Source: Pseudomonas fuscovaginae SE-1
GTDB lineage: Bacteria > Pseudomonadota > Gammaproteobacteria > Pseudomonadales > Pseudomonadaceae
Direction: 5' to 3'
DNA: 59,344 nucleotides
Assembly (NCBI RefSeq): GCF_000364705.1
Contig: NZ_AQOH01000015.1
Location: forward strand, 1 to 59,344
A model generated the notes under the pieces. That model ran no database searches. It was not told the origin of the DNA and worked only from the letters and a program-made list of their open reading frames with translations. The position numbers and the translations under genes were made by a program. Below are positions 37,096 to 45,234 of the stretch, in pieces; positions within the stretch are counted from its first letter, which is position 1; each line of letters begins with the position of its first letter.

Positions 37096-39465
37096 TTGGT
37101 AGAGTACGTAGTTTCCCTCGATAAGCTCGGCGTCCATGATGTGGAGCACGTAGGGGGCAAGAACGCATCCCTTGGCGAGATGATCAGTAACCTCGCGGGC
37201 GCCGGCGTGTCGGTTCCCGGCGGCTTTGCCACTACGGCTCAGGCGTATCGCGATTTTCTCGAACAGAGTGGCCTGAACGACCGCATCCACGCCGCGCTGG
37301 ACGCACTGGACGTCGATGACGTCAACGCCCTGGCCAAGACCGGCGCACAGATTCGCCAGTGGATCATGGAGGCCGAATTCCCCGAGCGCCTCAATGCCGA
37401 GATTCGCGCCGCTTTCGCCGCGCTGTCGGCCGGCAACCCGGACATGGCCGTGGCCGTGCGCTCCTCGGCGACCGCCGAAGACCTGCCGGATGCCTCCTTC
37501 GCCGGCCAGCAGGAAACCTTCCTGAACATCCGTGGCGTGGACAACGTCATCCGCGCGGCCAAGGAAGTGTTCGCCTCGCTGTTCAACGACCGCGCCATTT
37601 CCTACCGCGTGCACCAGGGCTTCGACCACAAGCTGGTGGCCCTGTCGGCCGGCGTGCAGCGCATGGTCCGTTCGGAAACCGGCACCGCCGGCGTGATGTT
37701 CACCCTCGACACCGAGTCGGGCTTCCGTGACGTGGTGTTCATCACCGGCGCCTACGGCCTGGGCGAAACCGTCGTGCAGGGCGCGGTCAACCCGGACGAA
37801 TTCTACGTCCACAAGAACACCCTGAGCGCCGGCCGCCCGGCGATCCTGCGCCGCAACCTGGGCAGCAAGGCGATCAAGATGATCTACGGCGACGAGGCCA
37901 AGGCCGGTCGTTCGGTCAAGACCGTCGAGGTCGACAAGGCCGATCGCGCGCGTTTCTGCCTGACCGACGCCGAAGTCAGCGAGCTGGCCAAGCAGGCGAT
38001 GATCATCGAGAAGCACTACCAGTGCCCGATGGACATCGAGTGGGCCAAGGACGGTGACGACGGCAAGCTGTACATCGTGCAGGCCCGCCCGGAAACGGTG
38101 AAGAGCCGCGCCAGCGCCAACGTCATGGAGCGCTACCTGCTCAAGGAAAAGGGCACCGTGCTGGTCGAGGGCCGGGCCATCGGCCAGCGCATCGGCGCCG
38201 GCAAGGTCCGCATCATTCGCGACGTGACCGAGATGGACAAGGTCCAGGTCGGCGACGTGCTGGTCTCCGACATGACCGACCCGGACTGGGAACCGGTGAT
38301 GAAGCGCGCCAGCGCCATCGTCACCAACCGCGGCGGCCGTACCTGCCACGCGGCGATCATCGCCCGTGAACTGGGCATTCCTGCGGTGGTCGGCTGCGGC
38401 AACGCCACCGAGCTGCTCAAGGACGGCCAGGGCGTGACCGTGTCCTGCGCCGAGGGCGACACCGGCTACATCTTCGAAGGCGAGCTGGGCTTCGACATCA
38501 AGAAGAACTCCGTCGACGCCATGCCGGAGCTGCCGTTCAAGATCATGATGAACGTCGGCAACCCGGACCGCGCCTTCGACTTCGCGCAACTGCCGAACGC
38601 CGGCGTGGGCCTGGCCCGCCTGGAGTTCATCATCAACCGCATGATCGGCGTGCATCCCAAGGCGCTGCTGAACTACGCCGGCCTGCCGCTGGAGATCAAG
38701 GAAAGCGTCGACAAGCGCATCGCCGGCTACGACGACCCGGTCGGCTTCTATGTCGAGAAGCTGGTCGAGGGCATCAGCACCCTGGCCGCCGCGTTCTGGC
38801 CGAAGAAAGTCATCGTGCGCCTGTCGGACTTCAAGTCCAACGAATACGCCAACCTGATCGGCGGCAAGCTCTACGAGCCGGAAGAAGAAAACCCGATGCT
38901 GGGCTTCCGTGGCGCCTCGCGCTACATCAGCGAGTCGTTCCGTGACTGCTTCGAGCTCGAGTGCCGTGCCCTCAAGCGCGTGCGCAACGAGATGGGCCTG
39001 ACCAACGTCGAGATCATGGTGCCGTTCGTCCGGACCCTGGGCGAAGCCAGCCAGGTGGTCGAGCTGCTGGCGGCCAACGGCCTGGCCCGTGGCCAGGACG
39101 GCCTGCGCGTGATCATGATGTGCGAACTGCCGTCCAACGCGATCCTGGCCGAGGAGTTCCTCGAACACTTCGACGGTTTCTCCATCGGTTCCAACGACCT
39201 GACCCAGCTGACCCTGGGTCTGGACCGCGACTCGGGGATCATCGCGCACCTGTTCGACGAGCGTAACCCGGCGGTGAAGAAGCTGCTGTCCAACGCCATC
39301 CAGGCCTGCAACAAGGCCGGCAAGTACATCGGCATCTGCGGCCAGGGCCCGTCGGACCACCCGGACCTGGCGCGCTGGCTGATGGAGCAGGGCATCGAAA
39401 GCGTCTCCCTGAACCCGGACACCGTGCTGGAAACCTGGTTCTTCCTGGCCGAAGGCCAGGCGTAA
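37096..39465 (+). CDS. ppsA: phosphoenolpyruvate synthase
   Basis: 789 residues, with TTG start at 37096 (the frame has no ATG that fits; GGAGAG lies 7 bp upstream). Makes PEP from pyruvate and ATP for gluconeogenesis. N-terminal ATP-grasp-type nucleotide domain ([34 protein letters not shown]), phosphohistidine domain [17 protein letters not shown] with catalytic His418 and the neighbouring Thr that PpsR modifies, and PEP-binding barrel ([47 protein letters not shown]). Functionally linked to prp genes: growth on propionate needs gluconeogenesis. Confidence 0.97.
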   Translation: MVEYVVSLDKLGVHDVEHVGGKNASLGEMISNLAGAGVSVPGGFATTAQAYRDFLEQSGLNDRIHAALDALDVDDVNALAKTGAQIRQWIMEAEFPERLNAEIRAAFAALSAGNPDMAVAVRSSATAEDLPDASFAGQQETFLNIRGVDNVIRAAKEVFASLFNDRAISYRVHQGFDHKLVALSAGVQRMVRSETGTAGVMFTLDTESGFRDVVFITGAYGLGETVVQGAVNPDEFYVHKNTLSAGRPAILRRNLGSKAIKMIYGDEAKAGRSVKTVEVDKADRARFCLTDAEVSELAKQAMIIEKHYQCPMDIEWAKDGDDGKLYIVQARPETVKSRASANVMERYLLKEKGTVLVEGRAIGQRIGAGKVRIIRDVTEMDKVQVGDVLVSDMTDPDWEPVMKRASAIVTNRGGRTCHAAIIARELGIPAVVGCGNATELLKDGQGVTVSCAEGDTGYIFEGELGFDIKKNSVDAMPELPFKIMMNVGNPDRAFDFAQLPNAGVGLARLEFIINRMIGVHPKALLNYAGLPLEIKESVDKRIAGYDDPVGFYVEKLVEGISTLAAAFWPKKVIVRLSDFKSNEYANLIGGKLYEPEEENPMLGFRGASRYISESFRDCFELECRALKRVRNEMGLTNVEIMVPFVRTLGEASQVVELLAANGLARGQDGLRVIMMCELPSNAILAEEFLEHFDGFSIGSNDLTQLTLGLDRDSGIIAHLFDERNPAVKKLLSNAIQACNKAGKYIGICGQGPSDHPDLARWLMEQGIESVSLNPDTVLETWFFLAEGQA

Positions 39466-39476
39466 GTCCGAGAGAG

Positions 39477-39541
39477 GGTACCGGCGTCCAGGCGCTGCCT
39501 GATCCCCTGTGGGGCGGCAGGCGCCGAGGTCGCTCGGTACC
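39477..39541 (+). other. nested hairpin in the ppsA 3' region
   Basis: Stacked inverted repeats: outer GGTACCG (39477-39483) / CGGTACC (39535-39541), middle GGCGC-TGCC / GGCAGGCGCC (39491-39499 / 39516-39525), inner CCCC-TGT-GGGG. It is followed at 39553 by a terminator, so this is a highly structured transcript end. Confidence 0.6.
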
Positions 39542-39552
39542 TTGTGTCATAT

Positions 39553-39584
39553 GGGGCGAAGCCGCACAGGCATCGCCCTTTTTT
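39553..39584 (+). terminator. intrinsic terminator after ppsA
   Basis: GGGCGA / TCGCCC stem with a 13-nt loop, followed by TTTTTT; ends 13 bp before the hydrolase start codon. Confidence 0.75.
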
Positions 39585-39597
39585 GTGCAAGAGCCTT

Positions 39598-40587
39598 ATG
39601 CAAAGCAGCAGTGATCTTTTTCCGGTGGCTTTGCTCAGCGCCGAGCGTCGTGGCGATCTGAGCGAAGACGTCTATCGTTTGAAACCGGGCAACAGTCCCG
39701 ATGCCTCGGTCGAGCTGGCGGTGACCCGCCTGGGCATGGCCGACGAACCGCAGGCCCGTGGCGTGCCGGTCATTCTCCTGCACGGCAGTTTTTCCAATCG
39801 GCGTTTCTGGTTTTCGCCCAAGGGGGTTGGCCTGGGCGCTTATCTTGCGCGCGCCGGATTCGATGTCTGGGTGCCGGAAATGCGTGGTCATGGCCTGTCC
39901 GTGCGCAACCAGGACTATCGCAAGAATCGCGTCGCCGATTACGCCCGTTATGACCTGCCGGCAATCGCGGCGTTCGTTCGGGAACAGAGTGGCCAGATTC
40001 CTCACTGGATCGGCCATTCCCTGGGCGGCACGACCCTGGCGGCGGCTCTCGGCGGCCAGCACCTGGGAGCGCCCGCCGTGGCTTCGGCCGCGCTGTTCGG
40101 CAGCCAGGTCAGCCGTACCTACTGGCCGCTGAAGATTCCGGTGGTGGAGTGGAGTGGGCGTTTTCTGCTCAAGCGCTTCGCCCACCTGTCCGGCTCGCGT
40201 CTCAAGCGCGGCCCGGAGGACGAGCCGATCGGCCTGGCCCTGGAAAGCATGCGCTGGTACGGCCTGTTCGGCCGCTTCGGCGACAAGGAGCGCAATTGGT
40301 GGGAGGGCCTGGCGGAGGTCGACGTGCCGGTGCTGGCGGTGAGCGCCGAGGGCGACCGGCAGGATCCGGCCTGGGCCTGTCGCAAGTTGTTCGAGCAGAT
40401 CGGCTCGCCGCTCAAGCGTTTCATCTGCCTGGGGCGAGCGGCCGGTTTCAGCTCGGCATTCGGGCATGTGGAGATGCTGGTGAGCAAGCCGGCCCAAACC
40501 GAGGTGTGGCCGCTGGTGGCGGACTGGTTGCGCGATCAGCAGGCTTTTATGGCGCCTCAGTCAGGCGAGGTTCAGCAAGCGTCCTGA
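39598..40587 (+). CDS. alpha/beta hydrolase
   Basis: 329 residues from the ATG at 39598 (MQSSSDLFPVAL); a frame extending to 39544 runs through the terminator and is rejected. Alpha/beta fold: oxyanion region LLHGSFSNRRFW, nucleophile elbow HWIGHSLGGTT with Ser141, acid in VSAEGDRQDP, and a late His (SSAFGHVEML). No signal peptide. Substrate unknown; the position between ppsA and rraA is the same as I recall in P. aeruginosa. Confidence 0.88.
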   Translation: MQSSSDLFPVALLSAERRGDLSEDVYRLKPGNSPDASVELAVTRLGMADEPQARGVPVILLHGSFSNRRFWFSPKGVGLGAYLARAGFDVWVPEMRGHGLSVRNQDYRKNRVADYARYDLPAIAAFVREQSGQIPHWIGHSLGGTTLAAALGGQHLGAPAVASAALFGSQVSRTYWPLKIPVVEWSGRFLLKRFAHLSGSRLKRGPEDEPIGLALESMRWYGLFGRFGDKERNWWEGLAEVDVPVLAVSAEGDRQDPAWACRKLFEQIGSPLKRFICLGRAAGFSSAFGHVEMLVSKPAQTEVWPLVADWLRDQQAFMAPQSGEVQQAS

Positions 40588-40742
40588 GAAGGGCATTCCG
40601 CTTCAGGGACGTTGCGGCTAACATATGACGCATTGAGCATTTCTGGTCATTGTCTAAACAATCGGCCGGGTAGAGCGTTTCTTCAGGAGATGCCGGGAAG
40701 GATTGGCACCTCGATTGCGGTCTCATCTACAGGAGTTTGTCC

Positions 40743-41234
40743 ATGAACCATTACGTCACTCCCGACCTGTGCGATGCCTATCCCGAACTGGTGCAGGTGC
40801 TCGAGCCGATGTTCAGTAACTTTGGTGGTCGTGACTCCTTCGGCGGCGAGATCGTGACCATCAAGTGTTTCGAGGATAACTCCCTGGTCAAGGAGCAGGT
40901 CGAGACCGATGGTCGCGGCAAGGTCCTGGTCGTCGATGGTGGGGGGTCGCTGCGTCGCGCGCTGCTCGGGGACATGCTGGCCGAGAAGGCGGCGAAGAAT
41001 GGGTGGGAAGGTCTGGTGGTCTATGGCTGCATTCGCGACGTCGATGTGATCGCGCAGACCGATCTGGGCGTACAGGCCCTGGCCAGCCACCCGATGAAGA
41101 CCGACAAGCGCGGAATCGGTGACTTGAACGTGAATGTCACTTTCGCCGGCGTCACGTTCCGCCCGGGCGAGTACGTTTACGCGGACAACAACGGAATTAT
41201 CGTCTCGCCCAGTGCGTTGAAGATGCCTGAGTAA
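40743..41234 (+). CDS. rraA: ribonuclease E activity regulator RraA
   Basis: 163 residues, CAGGAG 8 bp upstream of the ATG at 40743. Close to E. coli Rra[76 protein letters not shown] and the C-terminal [11 protein letters not shown]. RraA is a ring-forming protein that binds RNase E and lowers its activity. The superfamily also contains hydroxymethyl-oxoglutarate aldolases; the aldolase G-x20-R-D-x2-E/D motif is not complete here, so RraA is preferred. Confidence 0.92.
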   Translation: MNHYVTPDLCDAYPELVQVLEPMFSNFGGRDSFGGEIVTIKCFEDNSLVKEQVETDGRGKVLVVDGGGSLRRALLGDMLAEKAAKNGWEGLVVYGCIRDVDVIAQTDLGVQALASHPMKTDKRGIGDLNVNVTFAGVTFRPGEYVYADNNGIIVSPSALKMPE

Positions 41235-41264
41235 TTTTTTCGAAAGTCGACCACAGGGGTAGGG

Positions 41265-42260
41265 ATGTTCGAGGAAGACAACGCGCAGTGGGGGCTGGTC
41301 CATGCCCTGGTTCTCGATGGTAGGGGTGGTGCGCGCTCGATTGCTCGGACCGAGCTGGATGACCTGCAGTTGCAGCCGGAGGAAAGCCTCTGGCTGCATT
41401 GGGATCGCAGCCATCCGCAGACCCGCACCTGGCTGCGCCATTCCAGCGGCCTGAGTGAGTTCAGCTGCAATCTGCTGCTGGAGGAGAACACCCGCCCGCG
41501 CCTGCTGCCGCTACCGGACAGCGAATTGCTGCTGTTCCTGCGCGGGGTCAACCTCAATCCGGGGGCCGAGCCCGAGGATATGGTCTCGGTGCGGATCTTC
41601 GCCTCGGCCCGCCAGGTGATTTCCCTGCGCCTGCGCCCGTTGCGGGCCACCGATGAGTTGCTGGCGCAACTGGAGGAGGGGCAGGGGCCGAAAACCGCTT
41701 CCGAACTCATCCTGTACATTGCCCAGCACCTGACGATGAAGGTCCAGGATCTGGTCGGCGAACTCTCGGAAGTGGTCGATGCCGAGGAAGAAAAGGCAGA
41801 TTCCGACGAACGGTATTGTCCCGAGCACGGAGCGGTTCTGCAGATCCGTCGTCGGGCCGCCGGACTGAAGCGTTTCCTGGCTCCGCAGCGGGACATCTTC
41901 GGTCAACTGACCCGGATCCGCTTACCCTGGTTCGCCGATGACGATGCCGACTACTGGAACGAGTTGAACAACAGCCTGACCCGCTACCTCGAGGAGCTCG
42001 AACTGACCCGCGAGCGCGTGGGGCTGCTGCTTGACGCCGAGGACCGGCGCCTGAACCAGCACATGAACAAGATCATGTACCGCTTCGGGATCATCACCGG
42101 GATCTTCCTGCCGATGAGCTTTCTCACCGGCCTGCTGGGGATCAACGTCGGCGGAATTCCGGGGTCGCAGGACCCCTATGGTTTTGTCATCGCCTGCCTG
42201 CTGATCGTCGCCGTGGCGCTCGGGCAGTGGTGGCTGTTTCGTCGTTTGCGCTGGTTCTGA
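41265..42260 (+). CDS. cmaX: CorA/ZntB-family divalent metal transporter CmaX
   Basis: 331 residues. Long N-terminal cytoplasmic domain (residues 1-270) with stalk helices, then two TM helices IITGIFLPMSFLTGLLGIN and GFVIACLLIVAVALGQWWL. The pore signature is GIN (LLGINVGG), as in ZntB zinc transporters, instead of GMN of CorA magnesium channels. Gene order cmaX-cfrX-cmpX-sigX-oprF is the conserved Pseudomonas envelope-stress locus, which is the basis for the name. Cation specificity is not proven by the sequence. Confidence 0.9.
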   Translation: MFEEDNAQWGLVHALVLDGRGGARSIARTELDDLQLQPEESLWLHWDRSHPQTRTWLRHSSGLSEFSCNLLLEENTRPRLLPLPDSELLLFLRGVNLNPGAEPEDMVSVRIFASARQVISLRLRPLRATDELLAQLEEGQGPKTASELILYIAQHLTMKVQDLVGELSEVVDAEEEKADSDERYCPEHGAVLQIRRRAAGLKRFLAPQRDIFGQLTRIRLPWFADDDADYWNELNNSLTRYLEELELTRERVGLLLDAEDRRLNQHMNKIMYRFGIITGIFLPMSFLTGLLGINVGGIPGSQDPYGFVIACLLIVAVALGQWWLFRRLRWF

Positions 42261-42324
42261 AGGATGTTGCATGTGACCCGGAAAAATCCGATCGCGTCTT
42301 TTCAAGACATCCCGAGAGGTGCTT

Positions 42325-42573
42325 ATGCACGATCCGTTTGAACAGTCTCTGCGCGACATGCTCAAGGCCTCGCCGTCCACTCCCCGTGACGACGATGCGT
42401 GCCTGGGGCGTGTGCTGAAAACCGCCAACCGCCAGGTTGGCGCGGGTGATCTCTTCAGTCTGCTGGGGCGCTGGCTGCAGGCGCTGATGATCGCCCTGAA
42501 CAATGGATCGGCCCATGTGATGCCGGTTTCTCGTCGTACCCCTGGTTCCCGCTCTGCGGATAAGGCTGATTGA
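42325..42573 (+). CDS. cfrX: CfrX (CrfX) small protein
   Basis: 82 residues from the ATG at 42325, GAGAGGT upstream. Soluble N-terminal half (MHDPFEQSLRDMLKASPSTP) and a moderately hydrophobic helix LFSLLGRWLQALMIALNNG; basic C-terminus. Unknown function. Named by its fixed place between cmaX and cmpX; sometimes spelt CrfX in databases. Ends 4 bp before cmpX. Confidence 0.85.
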   Translation: MHDPFEQSLRDMLKASPSTPRDDDACLGRVLKTANRQVGAGDLFSLLGRWLQALMIALNNGSAHVMPVSRRTPGSRSADKAD

Positions 42574-42577
42574 AAAT

Positions 42578-43402
42578 ATGGAACTTGATCTCTGGACTCG
42601 GAGTCTGGTGACGGCGATGACAGCGTTGTGGACGAAGGTCGCGAACTTCATCCCGAACCTGTTTGGCGCCCTGGTCGTGGTACTGCTGGGCTTCGTCGTG
42701 GCGAAGCTGCTCGATACCCTGCTGTCCAAACTGCTGGCCAAACTGGGGCTGGACCGCCTGATGGCCGGTACCGGCCTGACCAAGCTGCTTGGTCGGGCGG
42801 GCATCCAGGTGCCGATCTCGACGCTGATCGGCAAGATCGTCTATTGGTTCATCCTCCTGATTTTCCTGGTTTCCGCGGCGGAGTCGCTGGGCCTGGAGCG
42901 GGTTTCGGCAACGCTCGACATGCTGGCGCTGTACCTGCCCAAGGTGTTCGGTGCGGCGCTGGTGCTGCTGGTCGGCATGCTGCTGGCGCAACTGGTCAAT
43001 GGCCTGGTGCGTGGTGCCGCCGAAGGAGTGGGCCTGGATTACGCCAGTGGCCTGGGGCGCGTGGCCCAGGGCCTGGTGGTGATCATCAGTATTTCGGTGG
43101 CGATCAGTCAGTTGGAGGTCAAGACCGACCTGCTGAACCACGTGATCGTGATCGTGCTGATTACCGTCGGTCTGGCCGTGGCGCTGGCCCTGGGCCTGGG
43201 CAGCCGGGAAATTGCCGGGCAGATCCTGGCGGGCATCTATGTGCGCGAGTTGTATCAGGTTGGGCAACAAGTGCGAGTTGGCGAGGTCGAAGGGCAGATC
43301 GAAGAGATCGGCACGGTTAAGACCACATTGCTGACCGATGAGGGGGAGCTAGTCTCTCTCTCCAATCGGATCCTGCTGGAACAGCATGTGAGTAGCCGCT
43401 AA
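42578..43402 (+). CDS. cmpX: CmpX, MscS-like membrane protein
   Basis: 274 residues. Four to five hydrophobic helices (LFGALVVVLLGFVVAKLL, IVYWFILLIFLVSAAESLG, VFGAALVLLVGMLLAQLV, VIVIVLITVGLAVALALGLG), then a short beta-rich domain ELYQVGQQVRVGEVEGQIEEIGTVKTTLLTDEGELVSLSNRILL, the MscS-like Sm domain. Predicted small mechanosensitive-channel-like inner-membrane protein. In P. aeruginosa its expression and the neighbouring sigX respond to envelope stress; that is family knowledge, not read here. Confidence 0.92.
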   Translation: MELDLWTRSLVTAMTALWTKVANFIPNLFGALVVVLLGFVVAKLLDTLLSKLLAKLGLDRLMAGTGLTKLLGRAGIQVPISTLIGKIVYWFILLIFLVSAAESLGLERVSATLDMLALYLPKVFGAALVLLVGMLLAQLVNGLVRGAAEGVGLDYASGLGRVAQGLVVIISISVAISQLEVKTDLLNHVIVIVLITVGLAVALALGLGSREIAGQILAGIYVRELYQVGQQVRVGEVEGQIEEIGTVKTTLLTDEGELVSLSNRILLEQHVSSR

Positions 43403-43433
43403 TCCGGCAAACCCTGCTAATGTATGCCGCCGC

Positions 43434-43456
43434 AAAAAAGCCCCCCAGCCTGGGGC
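43434..43456 (-). terminator. terminator-like hairpin facing cmpX (minus strand)
   Basis: On the minus strand GCCCC-AGGCT-GGGGGGC followed by TTTTTT. No minus-strand gene runs into it, so it could stop antisense RNA from the sigX side. On the plus strand it is a hairpin preceded by an A-run. Confidence 0.45.
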
Positions 43457-43494
43457 GGCGGCGGACATTGACCTGACTGTCGGCAAGACTCGTT

Positions 43495-44085
43495 TTGAAT
43501 AAAACCCAATCGCTATCGATGCGTTACGACCCCCGCGAGCTCACCGATGAGGAGCTGGTGGCGCGTTCGCATGCGGAGCTGTTTCACGTGACTCGCGCCT
43601 ACGAAGAGTTGATGCGGCGCTATCAACGAACTTTGTTCAGCGTTTGTTCAAGGTATTTAGGGAACGATCGTGATGCGGATGATGTCTGTCAGGAAGTGAT
43701 GTTGAAGGTTTTGTATGGCCTTAAGAACTTTGAGGGTAAATCGAAGTTCAAGACGTGGCTCTACAGCATCACCTACAACGAATGCATTACCCAGTATCGC
43801 AAGGAGCGGCGCAAGCGTCGTCTGATGGATGCCCTGAGCCTCGATCCGCTCGAGGAGGCATCCGAGGAGAAGACGCCGGCGCCCGAAGAAAAAGGTGGTC
43901 TTGACCGCTGGCTGGTGCATGTGAATCCGATCGATCGGGAGATCCTGGTGCTACGTTTTGTCGCAGAGCTGGAATTTCAGGAGATCGCCGACATCATGCA
44001 CATGGGCCTGAGTGCTACGAAAATGCGCTACAAGAGGGCGCTTGATAAATTGCGTGAGAAATTTGCGGGCATTGCTGAAACTTAG
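43495..44085 (+). CDS. sigX: ECF sigma factor SigX
   Basis: 196 residues. TTG start at 43495 chosen by agreement with the known SigX N-terminus (MNKTQSLSMRYDPREL); the ATG nine codons in (43519) is the alternative. Region 2 YQRTLFSVCSRYLGNDRDADDVCQEVMLK and FEGKSKFKTWLYSITYN, region 4 IDREILVLRFVAELEFQEIADIMHM then SATKMRYKRALDKLR. No anti-sigma gene follows, as is usual for SigX. It drives oprF, the next gene, and links envelope stress to membrane-lipid and c-di-GMP changes in Pseudomonas. Confidence 0.96.
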   Translation: MNKTQSLSMRYDPRELTDEELVARSHAELFHVTRAYEELMRRYQRTLFSVCSRYLGNDRDADDVCQEVMLKVLYGLKNFEGKSKFKTWLYSITYNECITQYRKERRKRRLMDALSLDPLEEASEEKTPAPEEKGGLDRWLVHVNPIDREILVLRFVAELEFQEIADIMHMGLSATKMRYKRALDKLREKFAGIAET

Positions 44086-44141
44086 TTCGACGCAAATACC
44101 TCTTACGTTCAGGCAAGTTCTGCTAGACTTGTCGCCGAGTT

Positions 44142-44159
44142 GTCCCCCGGTTTGGGGAC
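44142..44159 (+). promoter_or_regulatory. hairpin in the oprF 5' leader
   Basis: GTCCCC-CGGTTT-GGGGAC, 33 bp before the oprF start and 17 bp after a TAGACT hexamer (44124-44129) that may be a -10 element. No T-run, so not a terminator; a 5' stem-loop of this kind could stabilise the abundant oprF message. Confidence 0.5.
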
Positions 44160-44191
44160 TGATTCACAATCACCAGATGGGGATTTAACGG

Positions 44192-45172
44192 ATGAAACTG
44201 AAAAACACCTTGGGCATTGCCGTTGGTACACTTGTAGCCGCAACTTCGTTCGGCGCTCTGGCACAAGGCCAAGGCGCAGTCGAGGGTGAGCTGTTCTACA
44301 AGAAGCAGTACAACGACAGCGTCAAGCACGTCGAAGACGGCTACAACCCAGGCGCTTCGCTGGGCTACTTCATCACCGACGACGTATCGGTCAACCTGAC
44401 CTACGACAAGACCAACCACACCCGTTCGAACGACGGCACCGGCAACCAGAAGCTGGGCGGTGACAAGTTCGGTCTGAAAGGTCAGTACCACTTCGGTACC
44501 GTTGGCGATGCGATCCGTCCATACGTTGAAGGCGGCGTTGCCCACGGCAGCCTGACCAACGTTGCTGCTGACGGCCACACCGGTCGTGACCAGTCGACTT
44601 TCCTGACCACCGGCGCTGGCGCCAAGTGGTACATCACCGACAACTTCTACGCCCGTGCTGGCGTTGAAGCCGACTACAAGCTGGACAACGGCAAGTGGGA
44701 CTACGCTGCTCTGGTTGGTCTGGGCGTGAACTTCGGTGGCAACGGCGGCAAGGTTGCTCCAGCACCTGCTCCAGCTCCAGTTGCTCAAGAGCCAGCTCCT
44801 GCTCCAGAAGCTCCAGTTGCTGAAGTGGTCAAGGTTGAGCTGGACGTGAAGTTCGACTTCAACAAGGCTGTGGTCAAGCCTAACAGCTACGGCGACGTGA
44901 AGAACCTGGCTGACTTCATGAAGCAGTACCCACAAACCACCACCACCGTTGCCGGTCACACCGACAGCATCGGTACCGATGCCTACAACCAGAAGCTGTC
45001 TCAGCGTCGTGCTGACGCTGTCAAGCAAATCCTGGTCAAAGACGGCATCTCTCCTGACCGCGTTCAGTCGGTTGGCTACGGTAAATCCCGTCCAGTGGCT
45101 GACAACGCTACCGAAGCTGGCCGTGCGATCAACCGTCGCGTAGAAGCTTCCGTTGAAGCCCAAGCTAAGTAA
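44192..45172 (+). CDS. oprF: outer-membrane porin F
   Basis: 326 residues. Signal peptide MKLKNTLGIAVGTLVAATSF, cleavage after GALA. N-terminal eight-strand beta-barrel (residues ~25-185), Ala-Pro hinge (APAPAPAPVAQEPAPAPEAP), and C-terminal OmpA domain with AGHTDSIGTDAYNQKLSQRR that binds peptidoglycan. The coding sequence has no cysteine, whereas P. aeruginosa OprF has four in its central loop. Strong codon bias (GGC, GCT, GGT) fits very high expression. Directly downstream of sigX. Confidence 0.98.
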   Translation: MKLKNTLGIAVGTLVAATSFGALAQGQGAVEGELFYKKQYNDSVKHVEDGYNPGASLGYFITDDVSVNLTYDKTNHTRSNDGTGNQKLGGDKFGLKGQYHFGTVGDAIRPYVEGGVAHGSLTNVAADGHTGRDQSTFLTTGAGAKWYITDNFYARAGVEADYKLDNGKWDYAALVGLGVNFGGNGGKVAPAPAPAPVAQEPAPAPEAPVAEVVKVELDVKFDFNKAVVKPNSYGDVKNLADFMKQYPQTTTTVAGHTDSIGTDAYNQKLSQRRADAVKQILVKDGISPDRVQSVGYGKSRPVADNATEAGRAINRRVEASVEAQAK

Positions 45173-45188
45173 TTAGCCTGGTGTTGCG

Positions 45189-45218
45189 AAAAGCCCGGCT
45201 TTTGCCGGGCTTTTCTTT
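45189..45218. terminator. bidirectional terminator after oprF
   Basis: AAAAGCCCGGC-TTTT-GCCGGGCTTTTCTTT; serves oprF on plus and the kinase gene on minus. Confidence 0.92.
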
Positions 45219-45234
45219 GCCTGCGATTCAACGC

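Noticed and set aside
37066..39360. Minus-strand frame of about 764 codons opposite ppsA
   Set aside because: ppsA has all catalytic motifs; the antisense product is low complexity.
40649..40662. Palindrome ATTGT-CTAA-ACAAT upstream of rraA as a second GntR operator
   Set aside because: Centre and spacing differ from ATTGTCGACAAT and no pathway link exists; likely chance in an AT-richer spacer.
40743..41234. Hydroxymethyl-oxoglutarate aldolase instead of RraA
   Set aside because: The aldolase G-x20-R-D-x2-E/D motif is incomplete and the sequence follows E. coli RraA throughout.
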